This document shows positions 8,865 to 18,533 of a stretch of 64,000 nt of DNA, piece by piece (the stretch's first letter is position 1; each line of letters opens with the position of its first letter). The stretch is from assembly GCA_022823725.1 (NCBI GenBank), contig JAJEHL010000026.1, forward strand, positions 62,001 through 126,000. Reading direction: 5' to 3'. Below the pieces are notes generated by a model. The model saw only the letters and a list, made by a program, of their open reading frames with translations. It had not been told where the DNA came from and searched no databases. This stretch comes from Candidatus Latescibacterota bacterium. GTDB taxonomy: Bacteria > Latescibacterota > UBA2968. A program made the position numbers and the translations under genes.

Positions 8865-11800
8865 TTACTTGAGCAGCATCAGCTTCCGCACATCACTGAA
8901 CTTCCCGTCTGCCGAAATCTGGTAGAAGTAAATTCCACTCGAAACCGGCACACCGCGATCATCCATACCGTTCCAGCGAATCTGATAGCGACCCGCATTC
9001 TGTGCCTCAGAAGCGACCAGCGTCCGAACCACCTGACCCAACACATTGTAAATCTGGAGTGTCACGTCGGCGGACTCGGCCAAATCGTACTTAATGGTCG
9101 TATCCGGGTTAAATGGATTGGGGAAGTTCTGGTGCAAAGCGAACTCTCTGGGCGTGCTCTGGAGTTCCAACACACCCGCGACCACCGCCGGGTTCTGAAG
9201 CTGACTCGGGTCAAAGACCAGACCGTCGGCAATCTCGAACCTGGCGTTATCCTCAAACTCGCGCAACACGCGGAAGACAAACTGGACCACATTGCCACCG
9301 CCGGAAACCGCCGTGCCATTATACAAACCATTGGCAACGGTAATCTGACCGTCGGAAACAATATGATGGAACAGCGTCTCGCCACCTGTTGACTTGAGCA
9401 GATCCTCATCGGCAGGCGTCACACTCACGAACTCGAACTTATCGGACTCGTAATTGAGCGCGAACCCATAACCAACCAGCGCAGCGACATTGGCAAGCGA
9501 CACATCGACAGCCACCAACTCGCCAGCGACCACGCGCTCACTACCCAGACTCAGTGAGAACTCAGCATTCTCATTGATACCGGGCAGCAAAACGAGAGGC
9601 TTCGTCGCCGGACCAACAGCTGTCCTGCCCCAAGAATCGATAAACACGAGGAAGTCAGCGACATTAACAGTGCCATCGTCATTGACATCTGCCTGAGCGT
9701 TGTAATTCTCATCACCTTCGTTGGTATTTAACGCAGCAACCAAAGCGAGGAAATCATCCACGCCAACTGTCCGAGTCGGATCATCCTCGACGATGAGATA
9801 AACCGGATCGCCATTTGCATCCGTATAAGGCGTACGCGCTGGCGCAACAGGCCCCTCGACAAACGTAATGGTAAGCGCATCCGTCGAATACACACCATTC
9901 GAAGCCGACACTGTCGTCGTGCCTGCCATACTCGCGGTAATCATCAACGGAGCATTGCCATCGGCATCTGCTGCCACGGGATCTCCGGCCGTACCGTTCC
10001 GGGTAAAGGTAACCATATCGCCTTCGTTAAAGCCCTCTGCGCGAACTGTTACCGTTATATCACCTGGATCAGCGGGAATCGAGACATCATTACCCGCCTG
10101 ATCTGTATCCATACCGGGCACCCAGAGCGTAAGCACAGGTTCCAGAGGCTCAGAAATGGTGAACTTCGCAGAACTTCTGATGTTCTGGCTTCGGGAATCA
10201 TCCTCATTCAAGGACGTATTCACGACCCTGACCTGGACCGTCTGACTGCGTCTATCGCCAGGTGCTACGAGATCATAAGAAGCACCTTCCTTCGGGACAC
10301 TCAAGATCAATAGCGCGAAGTCTTCGATAGCGGGAACACCAACAATCTCGACATCAATGCCATCCTTATACTCAAAGGCATTGTCTCCCACCCGGGTATC
10401 CAGCACAGCCAAAGAGTCTTCGGCAGTCTCTGGATCAGACTTAAAGGCTCTCACCGAAGGATTGCCGTGCCTATCGACCGGGACCACCCGAAGGGTGTAA
10501 TCTTCCCAAATCTCTGGCGCAGCGCCTTCTACGCCTTCTTCCCAGGTGGTTATTTCAAACCCAGCAAAGTCGGCAGCACCAACATAGAGAGGATCGCTTT
10601 CGCTACTGAATCCCGTTCCTGCCGTACCACCCTGATGTTCGACCACAACTTTAATGACACCAGTGGCCTTGTTCGACTTGACCGCAACTGTGCGCTTACC
10701 AATTCTCCAATCGGCAGCACTCAGCATAGCCATACCATCGGGATTATCGGCATCATCATCTACGCCCTCGCCCTCAAACCACACGGACATGGCCGCATCG
10801 CCTGAAGCATCCTCGGCACTGATACGCACTGCATTCTTATACGTCAGCGCACTGCGAGTCACATCAGCTCCGGCATCGTGATCTTGAGCCTGAATCGTCA
10901 GCATATTTGCCTGGCCCGCAATCACGGAGTCTCTCCCAGAGATGTCGAACTGGTTCGCTACTGGATTATCGAATTCTGCGTTAAACCGCATATTCGCAGA
11001 GGAATCCGCAGGCGTGATGAAAACATTCCCCGCGAGATCGCGGACAAAGATCATCATATCATACGATATCTCATCCTTTAACTTACCAGAGATATCGATG
11101 CTATCTTCACCCTTTGACGTTACACCACCACGGGGCACGGTGACATCGGATCCATCTGAACCTTCAAACGTAACCGCAATCGAATCCACATCTTCCGACA
11201 ACGTAAAGACCGGCGGTGTGGCATCGTTAATCTGGCCATCCGGGAGCAAACTGTTCTTGGGGAACCAATCCGTAATCACTGGCGGTGATGCATCGTGCGT
11301 AACACCAGAAATTGTCGTTTTGGTTGTGTTACCCAAGACATCGGTCGCCAAAACAGCCAGTTCAATCTCTGTACCGGCCCTATTCGCGCTCGATGGCACG
11401 TAATCGGTGCCCGGATGTTCGTCATCATCGGTGCCTGCTTCTCCGTCTTTCACAGGAGAACTGAGTTGACTCGTGACAACTATTACTGAGTCTAACTCTC
11501 CAACAGAACCCCCGGTATCGGTGTAATAGCGCAGGTAGCGCGGACTGGTTGATGCTTCTTCGCTGCTTAACGTATCCGCTCCGACTGCAAAGACCATGAG
11601 CGATGAAAGGGCTTCATCAAACGAGACTCTCAGAGGATTGAGATGATCATCTACGTTCTGGCCCTCAACAACAGACTCATCAGCACCAGTAAAGCGCATA
11701 GAATGCGTATGATCATAAAGACTGTCGGGATTCGCAGATGGATACAGGATCGAAACGCTCGGAGAACGCGAATCTATGTCAAATGTTGTCCATCCGGAAA

Positions 11801-14800
11801 ATGTAAAGTTACCGGCCTGATCCTTTACCCCTGCGCGAACTCTCGCCCGCGCATTGTTCAGATCAACCTCGGAACCTTTCGCTCCTACACCCTCTACAAA
11901 ATCGTCGAGATTAACTTGGAAGTATCCTTCAGTTACCGTATAGGTGTGAATCAAGGAATCGTCGGCAGCAGCAATAACCTGAGAAGTGCTAAAATCTTTG
12001 TTCTTACTCGGGTTATTCCTTTGGGCGGCAGAGAGTGTTTGTCCTCTCACCGACCCCGAACCATCAACAACCTGTAGCTGAATCCGCAAACCACTTTCAC
12101 GGAAAAGATTGGTCTGACTAACCGCGACAGCTACGCGAATCTCGTCGCCAACGGTAGCATCAATAGCACTGCCAACTTCATCCCCTGACGTAACCCTAAC
12201 CGCTTCAACGCCAGAATGTGCAGGCACCAAGTTATCGATCCTTATAAGCCTGCCATCGCCGACTTTCGCGTCGTTCACAAGGGCGGGATCGGCAGGATAC
12301 ACCGATGTCTCGTCATCCCTGGTTTCGATCGCGTCTGTGTCGTTTCCAGACGTGAACTCAACATGCGCATACGCGCCCAGATATTGACCATTCGCCACAG
12401 GATCCCGACTGGCATCGTGGGCTCTTATCCTGATCTCAAATCGGATCGTGTCATTGCCGCGCCAAATAACGTCACCTCTACTGGGACTTCCCGGTTCTTC
12501 AAAAGTAACGGCTCCGTTATCCTCCAGGTTAAAACCAGACGCGGTGACTTGCTCAATTTCATGACTTGCATGAGCCGTATCGCGCACCGAGACCTTAATG
12601 CTCCCAAAATCCGCCCAGGGATAAGCTACATTACCGTGGCGGGTCACATCGACAAAGATCTTGTCATTACCCACGTTCGCCCAGGCAGTCCCTGTTGGCT
12701 TGGCTATGACAGCACGATAACCAGCGACATCAAGTGCGCCTCGCGCCCTTATGGGAATCGCGCGCGTACCCGTCTCATACATATCTGCCGAGGCAGTCAC
12801 GGTAATGTTTCCTGCTGCATTTACATCAGCCGCAGTAAGAGACAAAACGACCTTGGCGTTGCCATCGGCCCGCCTGGTGGCAGGATCGTGGTCAGGATGC
12901 TTCCTTGTATTCGTGATTGTCACTGTGTTAGACGCAAGCGTTCCTTTGTCGGTAGCCACATTCACGACCAACTCATCCGGAATCGGCGTATCTGGTGATG
13001 CCAGCCAGACTGCCACTGTCAACGTCAAATCCTGAGCACCACCATTCAGTGTCGCACTGGGCGGAGTGATAGCGCTGAACGAGAGCGTTCCCAAAGAAGC
13101 GTCATCATCCACGACATCAATCATTGCCGTGCCACTTACATAACCAGTAACACTACCAGTCACTGTGATTGAACTGGTCGTAAAGACATCATCATTAACT
13201 GGTGTAATAGCTACCGTGGCTGTGTTTGAGGTCGCAGGGCCCACTATTGGAATCTGAGTTGACACTGGTGCCGTGCCTCCGGTTACCATGACATCAACCA
13301 TCACTGTAGTCCCTGTAGCCGGTGCTGCATCCAACTCCGCAGTCACAACCACATTTCTCGTGCGACTGTTCTCTCTGATGCTTTCCAGACTGGTAGAGAC
13401 CTTGATCGTTCCGTCAGCTACGGTATTATCATCTACGTTGAGTGTCAAGGTACCCGATTGGCCACCAGTCATACCAGTCACTGTAATCATTTCGTCGTCC
13501 AAATCGGCATCTGTCGGCGGCGTGTAACTAATGGCAACATCCGCCGTGCCCGATGCTTCGCCTACCATAACAGACACAGTGACTGTTGAGGACATAATAC
13601 CAAGATCAGAGAGCATACCACTGTCAACAGACAATGCTACCTCATGATCCTGAGCCGCTCCTGCGACCACATTGACCGTCACGGTTGCTGTCCCAGTGAA
13701 TGCCATTCCTTCAGTCAAGGAAAGCGTAGCAGGAGAAAACTCGACACTTGTTACTGCACCCGCATCATTATCTGTTACGTTGAGTGTCAAGTCGCCCGAT
13801 TGGCCACCACCTGTAGCTGTTATGACAATCATTTCATTGGCAGAATTATCGTCTTCCGGCGGCGTGTAACTAATGGCTACATCCGCCGTGCCCATTGCTC
13901 CGTTTAGAGGAATTTCCACAGAGATTGGGGAATTAATCGTGCCCAAAGGAAGCGCAGTATCACTCGAAAATGCTACCGATACCGTCTGAGCAGGTCCCGC
14001 TACCGCATTGACCGTCACGGTTACCGTCCCAGTGAATTCCATTCCTTCAGACAATTCAAGCGTAGCAGGAGAAAACTCGACACTTGTTACTGCACCCATA
14101 TCATTATCTGCTATGTTGAGTGTCAAGTCGCCCGACATTGTCCCAACCGTACCTGTTATGGTAATGGTTTCGCCATCAGAATTATCGTCTTCCGGCGGCG
14201 TGTAACTAATAGATACATCCGCCATGCCCGATGTTGCGTCTGCGGCAACAGACACAGTGACTGTTGAGGACATAATGCCAAGAGCAGTGAGATCATCAGC
14301 ATCCATATTGCCGTCACCGTTAACATCTTCTGCGACCGACAATGTCACCTCATGGGTAGCAGCAAGTCCCGCTTCTACAGTGACCGTCAAGGTTGATGTC
14401 CCAGTAAATGCTTCTCCTTCAGTCAAATCAAGCATATCAGGATCAAACGCGACAGCTATTACAGCACCGGCTACTGGATCGGGATCCACGCCGGAATCTG
14501 TTATTGCCAGTATCGCTTCATCCATTTGGTCGCCAATAGTAGCTTCCAATACAATATTTTCGGCATCCCCCAGAGCGTCTCCAGCGTCTCTTTCTGGCGT
14601 TAAAACAATGTTAACACTCCCCGCGACGGGATTAGCAGAACCATCCCCTGTGACAGTAATAGACACTGGCAATGTTGGAGAGGTTGAATAATTGTCTGCA
14701 GTAGTATCATCAGCTTTAACAGCTACCATCACGGTCCGGGTTTCATCATCCGCAAGCGCCGCCTCAAAAGTGACAGACACTCCTACCGTCACGATAGTAG

Positions 14801-16217
14801 CACCAATATTATCAGCAAAAGTGGCTGCGGCGGTGGGAGGATCAGCATCACTACCAAGAGTACCATTGAGACTGAGCGCGACGGCTGTTGCACTATTGTC
14901 TGAATCTGAGATGGTCAGTATCGCTTCATCTGTTTGATCACTGTCCTCAACAGTAGCTTCCAGTACAACATTTTCGTTATCCTGATCAGTGTCTTCTGCT
15001 GGCGTTACAGCAATGTTAACAGTCCCCGAGAGGGAAACAGCAGAACCATCCCCAGTGACAGTAATAGACACTGGTAGTGATGGAATGGTTGAATAATCCC
15101 CAGCTTCTGCAGTAGTACCATCATCTTTAACGCCCACCATCACGGTTCGGGTATCACCAGTCGGAAGCGCTGATTCAAAAGTGACAGTCACTGCTATCGC
15201 CAAAGCAGAAGCACCAGCATCATCAGCAAAAGTGGCTACGGCGACAGGGGGATCAGCGTCACTACCCTGAGTACCATTGAGACTGATCGTGACGCCTGTC
15301 ACACTAATGTCTGCGTCTGTTATTGCCAGTATCGCTTCATCTGTTTGGGCACTGTTGGCAACAGTAGCTTCCAATACAACATTTTCGTCATCATAATCAG
15401 CATCTTCTGCTGGCGTTACAGCAATGCTGGTACTCCCCACGAGGGGATCAGTAGTACCATCCCCAGTGAGAGTAATAGACACTGGTAGTGTTGGAATGGA
15501 GGAATAATCCCCAGCTTCTGCAGTGGTACCCATAGTTTTAACACCCACCATCACGGTCCGGGTTTCACCAGTCGGAAGCGGATTTTCAAAATCGACACTC
15601 ACTGATACCGTCACAGCAGTAGAACCACCGTCATCAGTAATAGTTGCTGCGGCGGTGGGAGGATCAGCGTTACTACCCTCAGTACCATTGAGACTGAGCG
15701 TGACGCTTGTTACACTAATGTCAACATCTGTGATGTTCAATATCGCGTCACTGTTTAGCGGATCCCCCGGAGTTGCCGGCGTTTCGCCAGCAATAGTAGC
15801 TGTCAATACAATACTTTCGTCATCAGTATCAGTATCTGCTACTGGCGTTAAAATAATGGTAGCAGTCCCTCTGGCGTTGGCCAGATCACCAGCAACCACA
15901 GTAGCAGTAATAGACAGTGGTAATACTGGTTGAGATGCATAATCCGTAGCTTCTGCAGTAGTACCATCAGCTTTAATATCTACCATCACGGTCTTGGTAT
16001 CACCAGCCGTAAGATCAGCATCATAATTGGCAACCACTGATACCGTCACAACAGTAGTACCAACATTATCAGCAAAAGTGGCTGCGCCAGTACCATCGGC
16101 TACACCATTGAGCGTGAGCGTGAGGGTTTGTAAGTCTTGTGCATAACTATTTGGCACTCCCAGCCCAAGTGTCAGCAAGAGAGCGGCCAAAAAGCCAATT
16201 GTTTTGTGAAAGTTCAT
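8865..16217 (-). CDS. giant 2450-residue repeat surface protein with sorting domain
   Basis: Signal peptide MNFHKTIGFLAALLLTLGLG (cut near SYA-QD); the start has AGGAGG 8 nt upstream. Residues about 30-560 contain four near-identical modules of about 130 residues (SLNGTxGSDADPPTAAATFA ... TRTVMVGVK ... DENVVLEATV). About 565-960 holds three Calx-beta-like modules (SFTGT... DNDMGAVTSVEFSPATL), one with an EF-hand-like DVNGDGNMDADD. A long unique beta-rich region follows (about 1070-2080). Then come a dockerin-like segment (ADVNDDGTVNVADFLVFIDS, about 2140-2205), a cohesin-like domain (about 2217-2342) and a type A sorting domain (QNFPNPFNPDTTIKYDLAES ... RKLMLLK, about 2355-2450). Secreted, calcium-binding adhesin or sheath protein is the best inference. 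Confidence 0.87.
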   Translation of the reverse strand: MNFHKTIGFLAALLLTLGLGVPNSYAQDLQTLTLTLNGVADGTGAATFADNVGTTVVTVSVVANYDADLTAGDTKTVMVDIKADGTTAEATDYASQPVLPLSITATVVAGDLANARGTATIILTPVADTDTDDESIVLTATIAGETPATPGDPLNSDAILNITDVDISVTSVTLSLNGTEGSNADPPTAAATITDDGGSTAVTVSVSVDFENPLPTGETRTVMVGVKTMGTTAEAGDYSSIPTLPVSITLTGDGTTDPLVGSTSIAVTPAEDADYDDENVVLEATVANSAQTDEAILAITDADISVTGVTISLNGTQGSDADPPVAVATFADDAGASALAIAVTVTFESALPTGDTRTVMVGVKDDGTTAEAGDYSTIPSLPVSITVTGDGSAVSLSGTVNIAVTPAEDTDQDNENVVLEATVEDSDQTDEAILTISDSDNSATAVALSLNGTLGSDADPPTAAATFADNIGATIVTVGVSVTFEAALADDETRTVMVAVKADDTTADNYSTSPTLPVSITVTGDGSANPVAGSVNIVLTPERDAGDALGDAENIVLEATIGDQMDEAILAITDSGVDPDPVAGAVIAVAFDPDMLDLTEGEAFTGTSTLTVTVEAGLAATHEVTLSVAEDVNGDGNMDADDLTALGIMSSTVTVSVAADATSGMADVSISYTPPEDDNSDGETITITGTVGTMSGDLTLNIADNDMGAVTSVEFSPATLELSEGMEFTGTVTVTVNAVAGPAQTVSVAFSSDTALPLGTINSPISVEIPLNGAMGTADVAISYTPPEDDNSANEMIVITATGGGQSGDLTLNVTDNDAGAVTSVEFSPATLSLTEGMAFTGTATVTVNVVAGAAQDHEVALSVDSGMLSDLGIMSSTVTVSVMVGEASGTADVAISYTPPTDADLDDEMITVTGMTGGQSGTLTLNVDDNTVADGTIKVSTSLESIRENSRTRNVVVTAELDAAPATGTTVMVDVMVTGGTAPVSTQIPIVGPATSNTATVAITPVNDDVFTTSSITVTGSVTGYVSGTAMIDVVDDDASLGTLSFSAITPPSATLNGGAQDLTLTVAVWLASPDTPIPDELVVNVATDKGTLASNTVTITNTRKHPDHDPATRRADGNAKVVLSLTAADVNAAGNITVTASADMYETGTRAIPIRARGALDVAGYRAVIAKPTGTAWANVGNDKIFVDVTRHGNVAYPWADFGSIKVSVRDTAHASHEIEQVTASGFNLEDNGAVTFEEPGSPSRGDVIWRGNDTIRFEIRIRAHDASRDPVANGQYLGAYAHVEFTSGNDTDAIETRDDETSVYPADPALVNDAKVGDGRLIRIDNLVPAHSGVEAVRVTSGDEVGSAIDATVGDEIRVAVAVSQTNLFRESGLRIQLQVVDGSGSVRGQTLSAAQRNNPSKNKDFSTSQVIAAADDSLIHTYTVTEGYFQVNLDDFVEGVGAKGSEVDLNNARARVRAGVKDQAGNFTFSGWTTFDIDSRSPSVSILYPSANPDSLYDHTHSMRFTGADESVVEGQNVDDHLNPLRVSFDEALSSLMVFAVGADTLSSEEASTSPRYLRYYTDTGGSVGELDSVIVVTSQLSSPVKDGEAGTDDDEHPGTDYVPSSANRAGTEIELAVLATDVLGNTTKTTISGVTHDASPPVITDWFPKNSLLPDGQINDATPPVFTLSEDVDSIAVTFEGSDGSDVTVPRGGVTSKGEDSIDISGKLKDEISYDMMIFVRDLAGNVFITPADSSANMRFNAEFDNPVANQFDISGRDSVIAGQANMLTIQAQDHDAGADVTRSALTYKNAVRISAEDASGDAAMSVWFEGEGVDDDADNPDGMAMLSAADWRIGKRTVAVKSNKATGVIKVVVEHQGGTAGTGFSSESDPLYVGAADFAGFEITTWEEGVEGAAPEIWEDYTLRVVPVDRHGNPSVRAFKSDPETAEDSLAVLDTRVGDNAFEYKDGIDVEIVGVPAIEDFALLILSVPKEGASYDLVAPGDRRSQTVQVRVVNTSLNEDDSRSQNIRSSAKFTISEPLEPVLTLWVPGMDTDQAGNDVSIPADPGDITVTVRAEGFNEGDMVTFTRNGTAGDPVAADADGNAPLMITASMAGTTTVSASNGVYSTDALTITFVEGPVAPARTPYTDANGDPVYLIVEDDPTRTVGVDDFLALVAALNTNEGDENYNAQADVNDDGTVNVADFLVFIDSWGRTAVGPATKPLVLLPGINENAEFSLSLGSERVVAGELVAVDVSLANVAALVGYGFALNYESDKFEFVSVTPADEDLLKSTGGETLFHHIVSDGQITVANGLYNGTAVSGGGNVVQFVFRVLREFEDNARFEIADGLVFDPSQLQNPAVVAGVLELQSTPREFALHQNFPNPFNPDTTIKYDLAESADVTLQIYNVLGQVVRTLVASEAQNAGRYQIRWNGMDDRGVPVSSGIYFYQISADGKFSDVRKLMLLK

Positions 16218-16408
16218 CCTATCGACCTCCTAAAAAATGTAGGATCGAGTAAATGATTGTTTACGAACGTCTTAATTCTACTGCCATGAACGGGTCTGAG
16301 ACCCATTCCTACCTCGCGCTGTCCCCAGTGTTGTTTAAGACCGGACCCCAGAACAGGGTGAGAGCCGCGACCTTTGAGGCGCAACGGAGAAGCACTACCA
16401 GATTCCAA
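16214..16408 (-). CDS. possible leader ORF overlapping giant surface gene
   Basis: A 64-codon frame begins at a TTG at 16408 behind a GGGAGGG Shine-Dalgarno-like sequence and stops in an ATGA overlap with the giant gene's start. The peptide (MESGSASPLRLKGRGSHPVL...) looks like nothing known and part of it reads through a degenerate GGGTCTGAGACCC repeat, so coding status is doubtful. The overlap would allow translational coupling. Kept as a low-confidence candidate because of the ribosome-binding site and overlap. Confidence 0.3.
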   Translation of the reverse strand: MESGSASPLRLKGRGSHPVLGSGLKQHWGQREVGMGLRPVHGSRIKTFVNNHLLDPTFFRRSIG

Positions 16409-16659
16409 ATTTATATCCCTCCCTTCAACTGACTTGTTTTCATTTTCTTAAATTCCTTATCTAACAACAGGTTACGTAACAACTTATGAACTCGCCATTT
16501 TATTCGAGTACCTCCTTCCAAAAACAGCCTAACACACACCAATGCAACATCCTCACAATGGCGTTGAGAATTAATGCGTTAGGAGAAAATAATACCCCTT
16601 CTGTTTTGTTTAATGTTTGGTTCATGGGAACTGCTCCACATTAAATATATAACGGGCTA
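16409..16659. other. 5' leader of surface-protein unit
   Basis: AT-rich non-coding DNA between the consensus promoter and the possible leader ORF. On the minus strand it contains GGAAGGAGG at about 16507-16516, followed by a five-codon frame ATG-GCG-AGT-TCA-TAA. Together with 16218-16408 it makes a transcript leader of about 430 nt, unusually long. No known riboswitch is recognised. Confidence 0.5.
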
Positions 16660-16688
16660 ATTATATGCAATCAAAAACATAGTGTCAA
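16660..16688 (-). promoter_or_regulatory. consensus sigma-70 promoter of surface-protein unit
   Basis: Read on the minus strand: TTGACA (16688-16683), a spacer of exactly 17 bp, TATAAT (16665-16660). Both hexamers match consensus. It points at the giant surface gene about 440 bp downstream. Confidence 0.8.
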
Positions 16689-16737
16689 GCGTTTTTTCTC
16701 TGGTAATGATATGATAATAAAAAAGAAAGGCAAAGGC

Positions 16738-17118
16738 AATCAGAATCAGGATTTACAGGATTATAGGATGGACAGGATGAAAGCCTGCCCCTGCATGATT
16801 TTGAGCAGGGGGCGAAAAGCAAAACCTTCTGGATCGCGGCTCAACGGCATACCGCGATGACGGGACGAAGATGTTGTTTATATATAATAAGGAATATAGG
16901 GGAAGAATAAAAGAAAAATCGGGATCAGGATGGGGTGGATGAGAGGATGGACGGGATGAAGGCAAAAGCAAAGGCGAAACCTCTGGATCGCGGCTGACAC
17001 ATTGCCGCGATGACAAACAACAACGACAACCTTCTGGATCGCGGCTAATGCATGTCCCCGTATAAAACACGACGGGGCAGGCTATGCATATATAACAATG
17101 AACATGAGGGAAATCGCG
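16738..17118. repeat. repeat cluster (cagga type, TGCCCCTGC hairpin, three ATCGCGGC elements)
   Basis: Contains two copies of the aatcagga/ggatggacagga tract (16738-16778 and 16918-16958), a TGCCCCTGC/GCAGGGGGC hairpin (about 16788-16814), complete ATCGCGGC palindromes at 16822-16861 and 16978-17014, and an unpaired left half at 17028-17046 followed by a piece of the CCCCGTAT repeat. No gene seen. Confidence 0.85.
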
Positions 17119-18051
17119 TCATACATCCAACGTTTGCTCAAATGCCTCAAGGCTGGACACCTGGATCGCAGCACGAAGCAACTGCTTCAGGCGTTGCAAA
17201 TCGTCAATCGCGGCAATGCGGGCAGACAGGGGATGCGCTTCACTCAGGTCAAATCGAATCTCCAACACGTCGAGAATATCTTCAATGGCACGTTGCCTAC
17301 CCCCTTGCTCAATGCCTTGCTCAAGGCCTTGCTCAAGGCCCTCCTCTCTGGCTTCCGCTCTGCTTTCTTGGGTCAGGGATTGAAAAAGGGATGATTCGCG
17401 GATCAGATCCATGATGCCCTCCTTAAAAATAATATCAGAAATCGTTTCAGACGCATACACCAACTCGCTCAATGCCACCATACCAGCCAGATAATCCGCC
17501 TTGGAAGACCGGGCGATGGGATGCGTCCGAGCCGTGTGAATACACTGTTGCAACCACGCATCTAAGACCATCCCTTCAGGTGGCTTCATCAACGGCGTGA
17601 AAGGAATCAGACCCGATTGCCCCGATTCGAGGACGTGCTCGCCTTCTATCTCAATCAGTCTAATCACCCTGTACTGAATCGCGAATTGGTAGCCGAGATG
17701 CTCCTGGACATAATACCCGGGATCGCGTCGCCCTGCATTGGGACGCAGGTAGATCACGTTGGAAAAGATCGGCAGGCCATGTTGCCGAATAGCATGTCCA
17801 ATATAGCCCGCCATGCGGCGCGGCATGGGTGGATTGGTGCTGTCAGTCGTTTGAAACTCGTTGTGGACCAATACCTCCTCGTCATCGATACGCACGCGAA
17901 TCAGGCTATCGGTCTGGTGTGCTTCAATAGTGAGTTGCTCTGTGTCAATAACTGCGAGAACTTCAACATCCTCGCGTCCGAGGGTGAAGCTGGCAAAGTC
18001 GTCGGGATAAGTTTGAATGAGGTGTTTGGATATTGCATCAAATTCTGCCAT
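17119..18051 (-). CDS. Rpn-like PD-(D/E)XK nuclease, copy 1
   Basis: 310 residues. The start is set at the ATG at 18051 because copy 2 begins with the matching MAEYDSVSKDLIQTYP. The core resembles the recombination-promoting nuclease (Rpn, COG5464) group: HQTDSLIRVRIDDEEVLVHN followed by EFQTTD supplies a plausible D...ExQ active site (about residues 44-68). A helical C-terminus follows. Near residues 245-260 is a short run of EQG repeats encoded by 12-bp DNA units. Rpn proteins cut DNA and raise RecA-independent recombination in E. coli; that activity is inferred here. It shares 5' flanking sequence with copies 2 and 3. Confidence 0.7.
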   Translation of the reverse strand: MAEFDAISKHLIQTYPDDFASFTLGREDVEVLAVIDTEQLTIEAHQTDSLIRVRIDDEEVLVHNEFQTTDSTNPPMPRRMAGYIGHAIRQHGLPIFSNVIYLRPNAGRRDPGYYVQEHLGYQFAIQYRVIRLIEIEGEHVLESGQSGLIPFTPLMKPPEGMVLDAWLQQCIHTARTHPIARSSKADYLAGMVALSELVYASETISDIIFKEGIMDLIRESSLFQSLTQESRAEAREEGLEQGLEQGIEQGGRQRAIEDILDVLEIRFDLSEAHPLSARIAAIDDLQRLKQLLRAAIQVSSLEAFEQTLDV

Positions 18052-18533
18052 GTGAGATGCCTCAGGTCTGAGAGTTGGTCGTATTTTGGACAAACGCAAC
18101 AGTCAGAACTCAAGCAAATATCAGGCCAATGTCACAAAATTGAGTGATAAAAGGAGGCTCGACAGAAACTCAGGCACCTCATTATGCTTTTAATATGCAG
18201 TATTGCGGTCTTATTCACAACTCGAATTTAAGGATAACCACACGCGGAGGAGAGCAAGCGTGGGATGCAAAAGTGTATATTTTGAGCCATGAATGGGCGG
18301 GTATGTGAAAGATATGTACCGCTTGGGCGAAAGGCAAAACCTCTGGATCGCGGCTAACACCCTGCCGCGATGACAAACAACAACGACAGACAAAGCATGC
18401 CCCTGCATGATTTTGAGCAGGGGGCAAAACCTCTGGATCGCGGCTAACGGCACGCCGCGATGACGGACAGGAGCCTGCCCCGTAGTGCCTACCGTATAGA
18501 ATCATTGCCTATACGGGGGCCGTCCCCTACAAA
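18052..18533. repeat. Rpn 5' flank plus repeats
   Basis: 18052-18310 resembles the upstream flank of Rpn copy 2, including gtgtatattttgagcc and gggcgggtatgtgaaagata. It is followed by complete ATCGCGGC palindromes at 18337-18374 and 18427-18464 with a TGCCCCTGC/GCAGGGGGC hairpin between them (about 18398-18425), and a CCGTATAG/CTATACGG hairpin (18492-18516). No gene is seen in this stretch. Confidence 0.8.
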
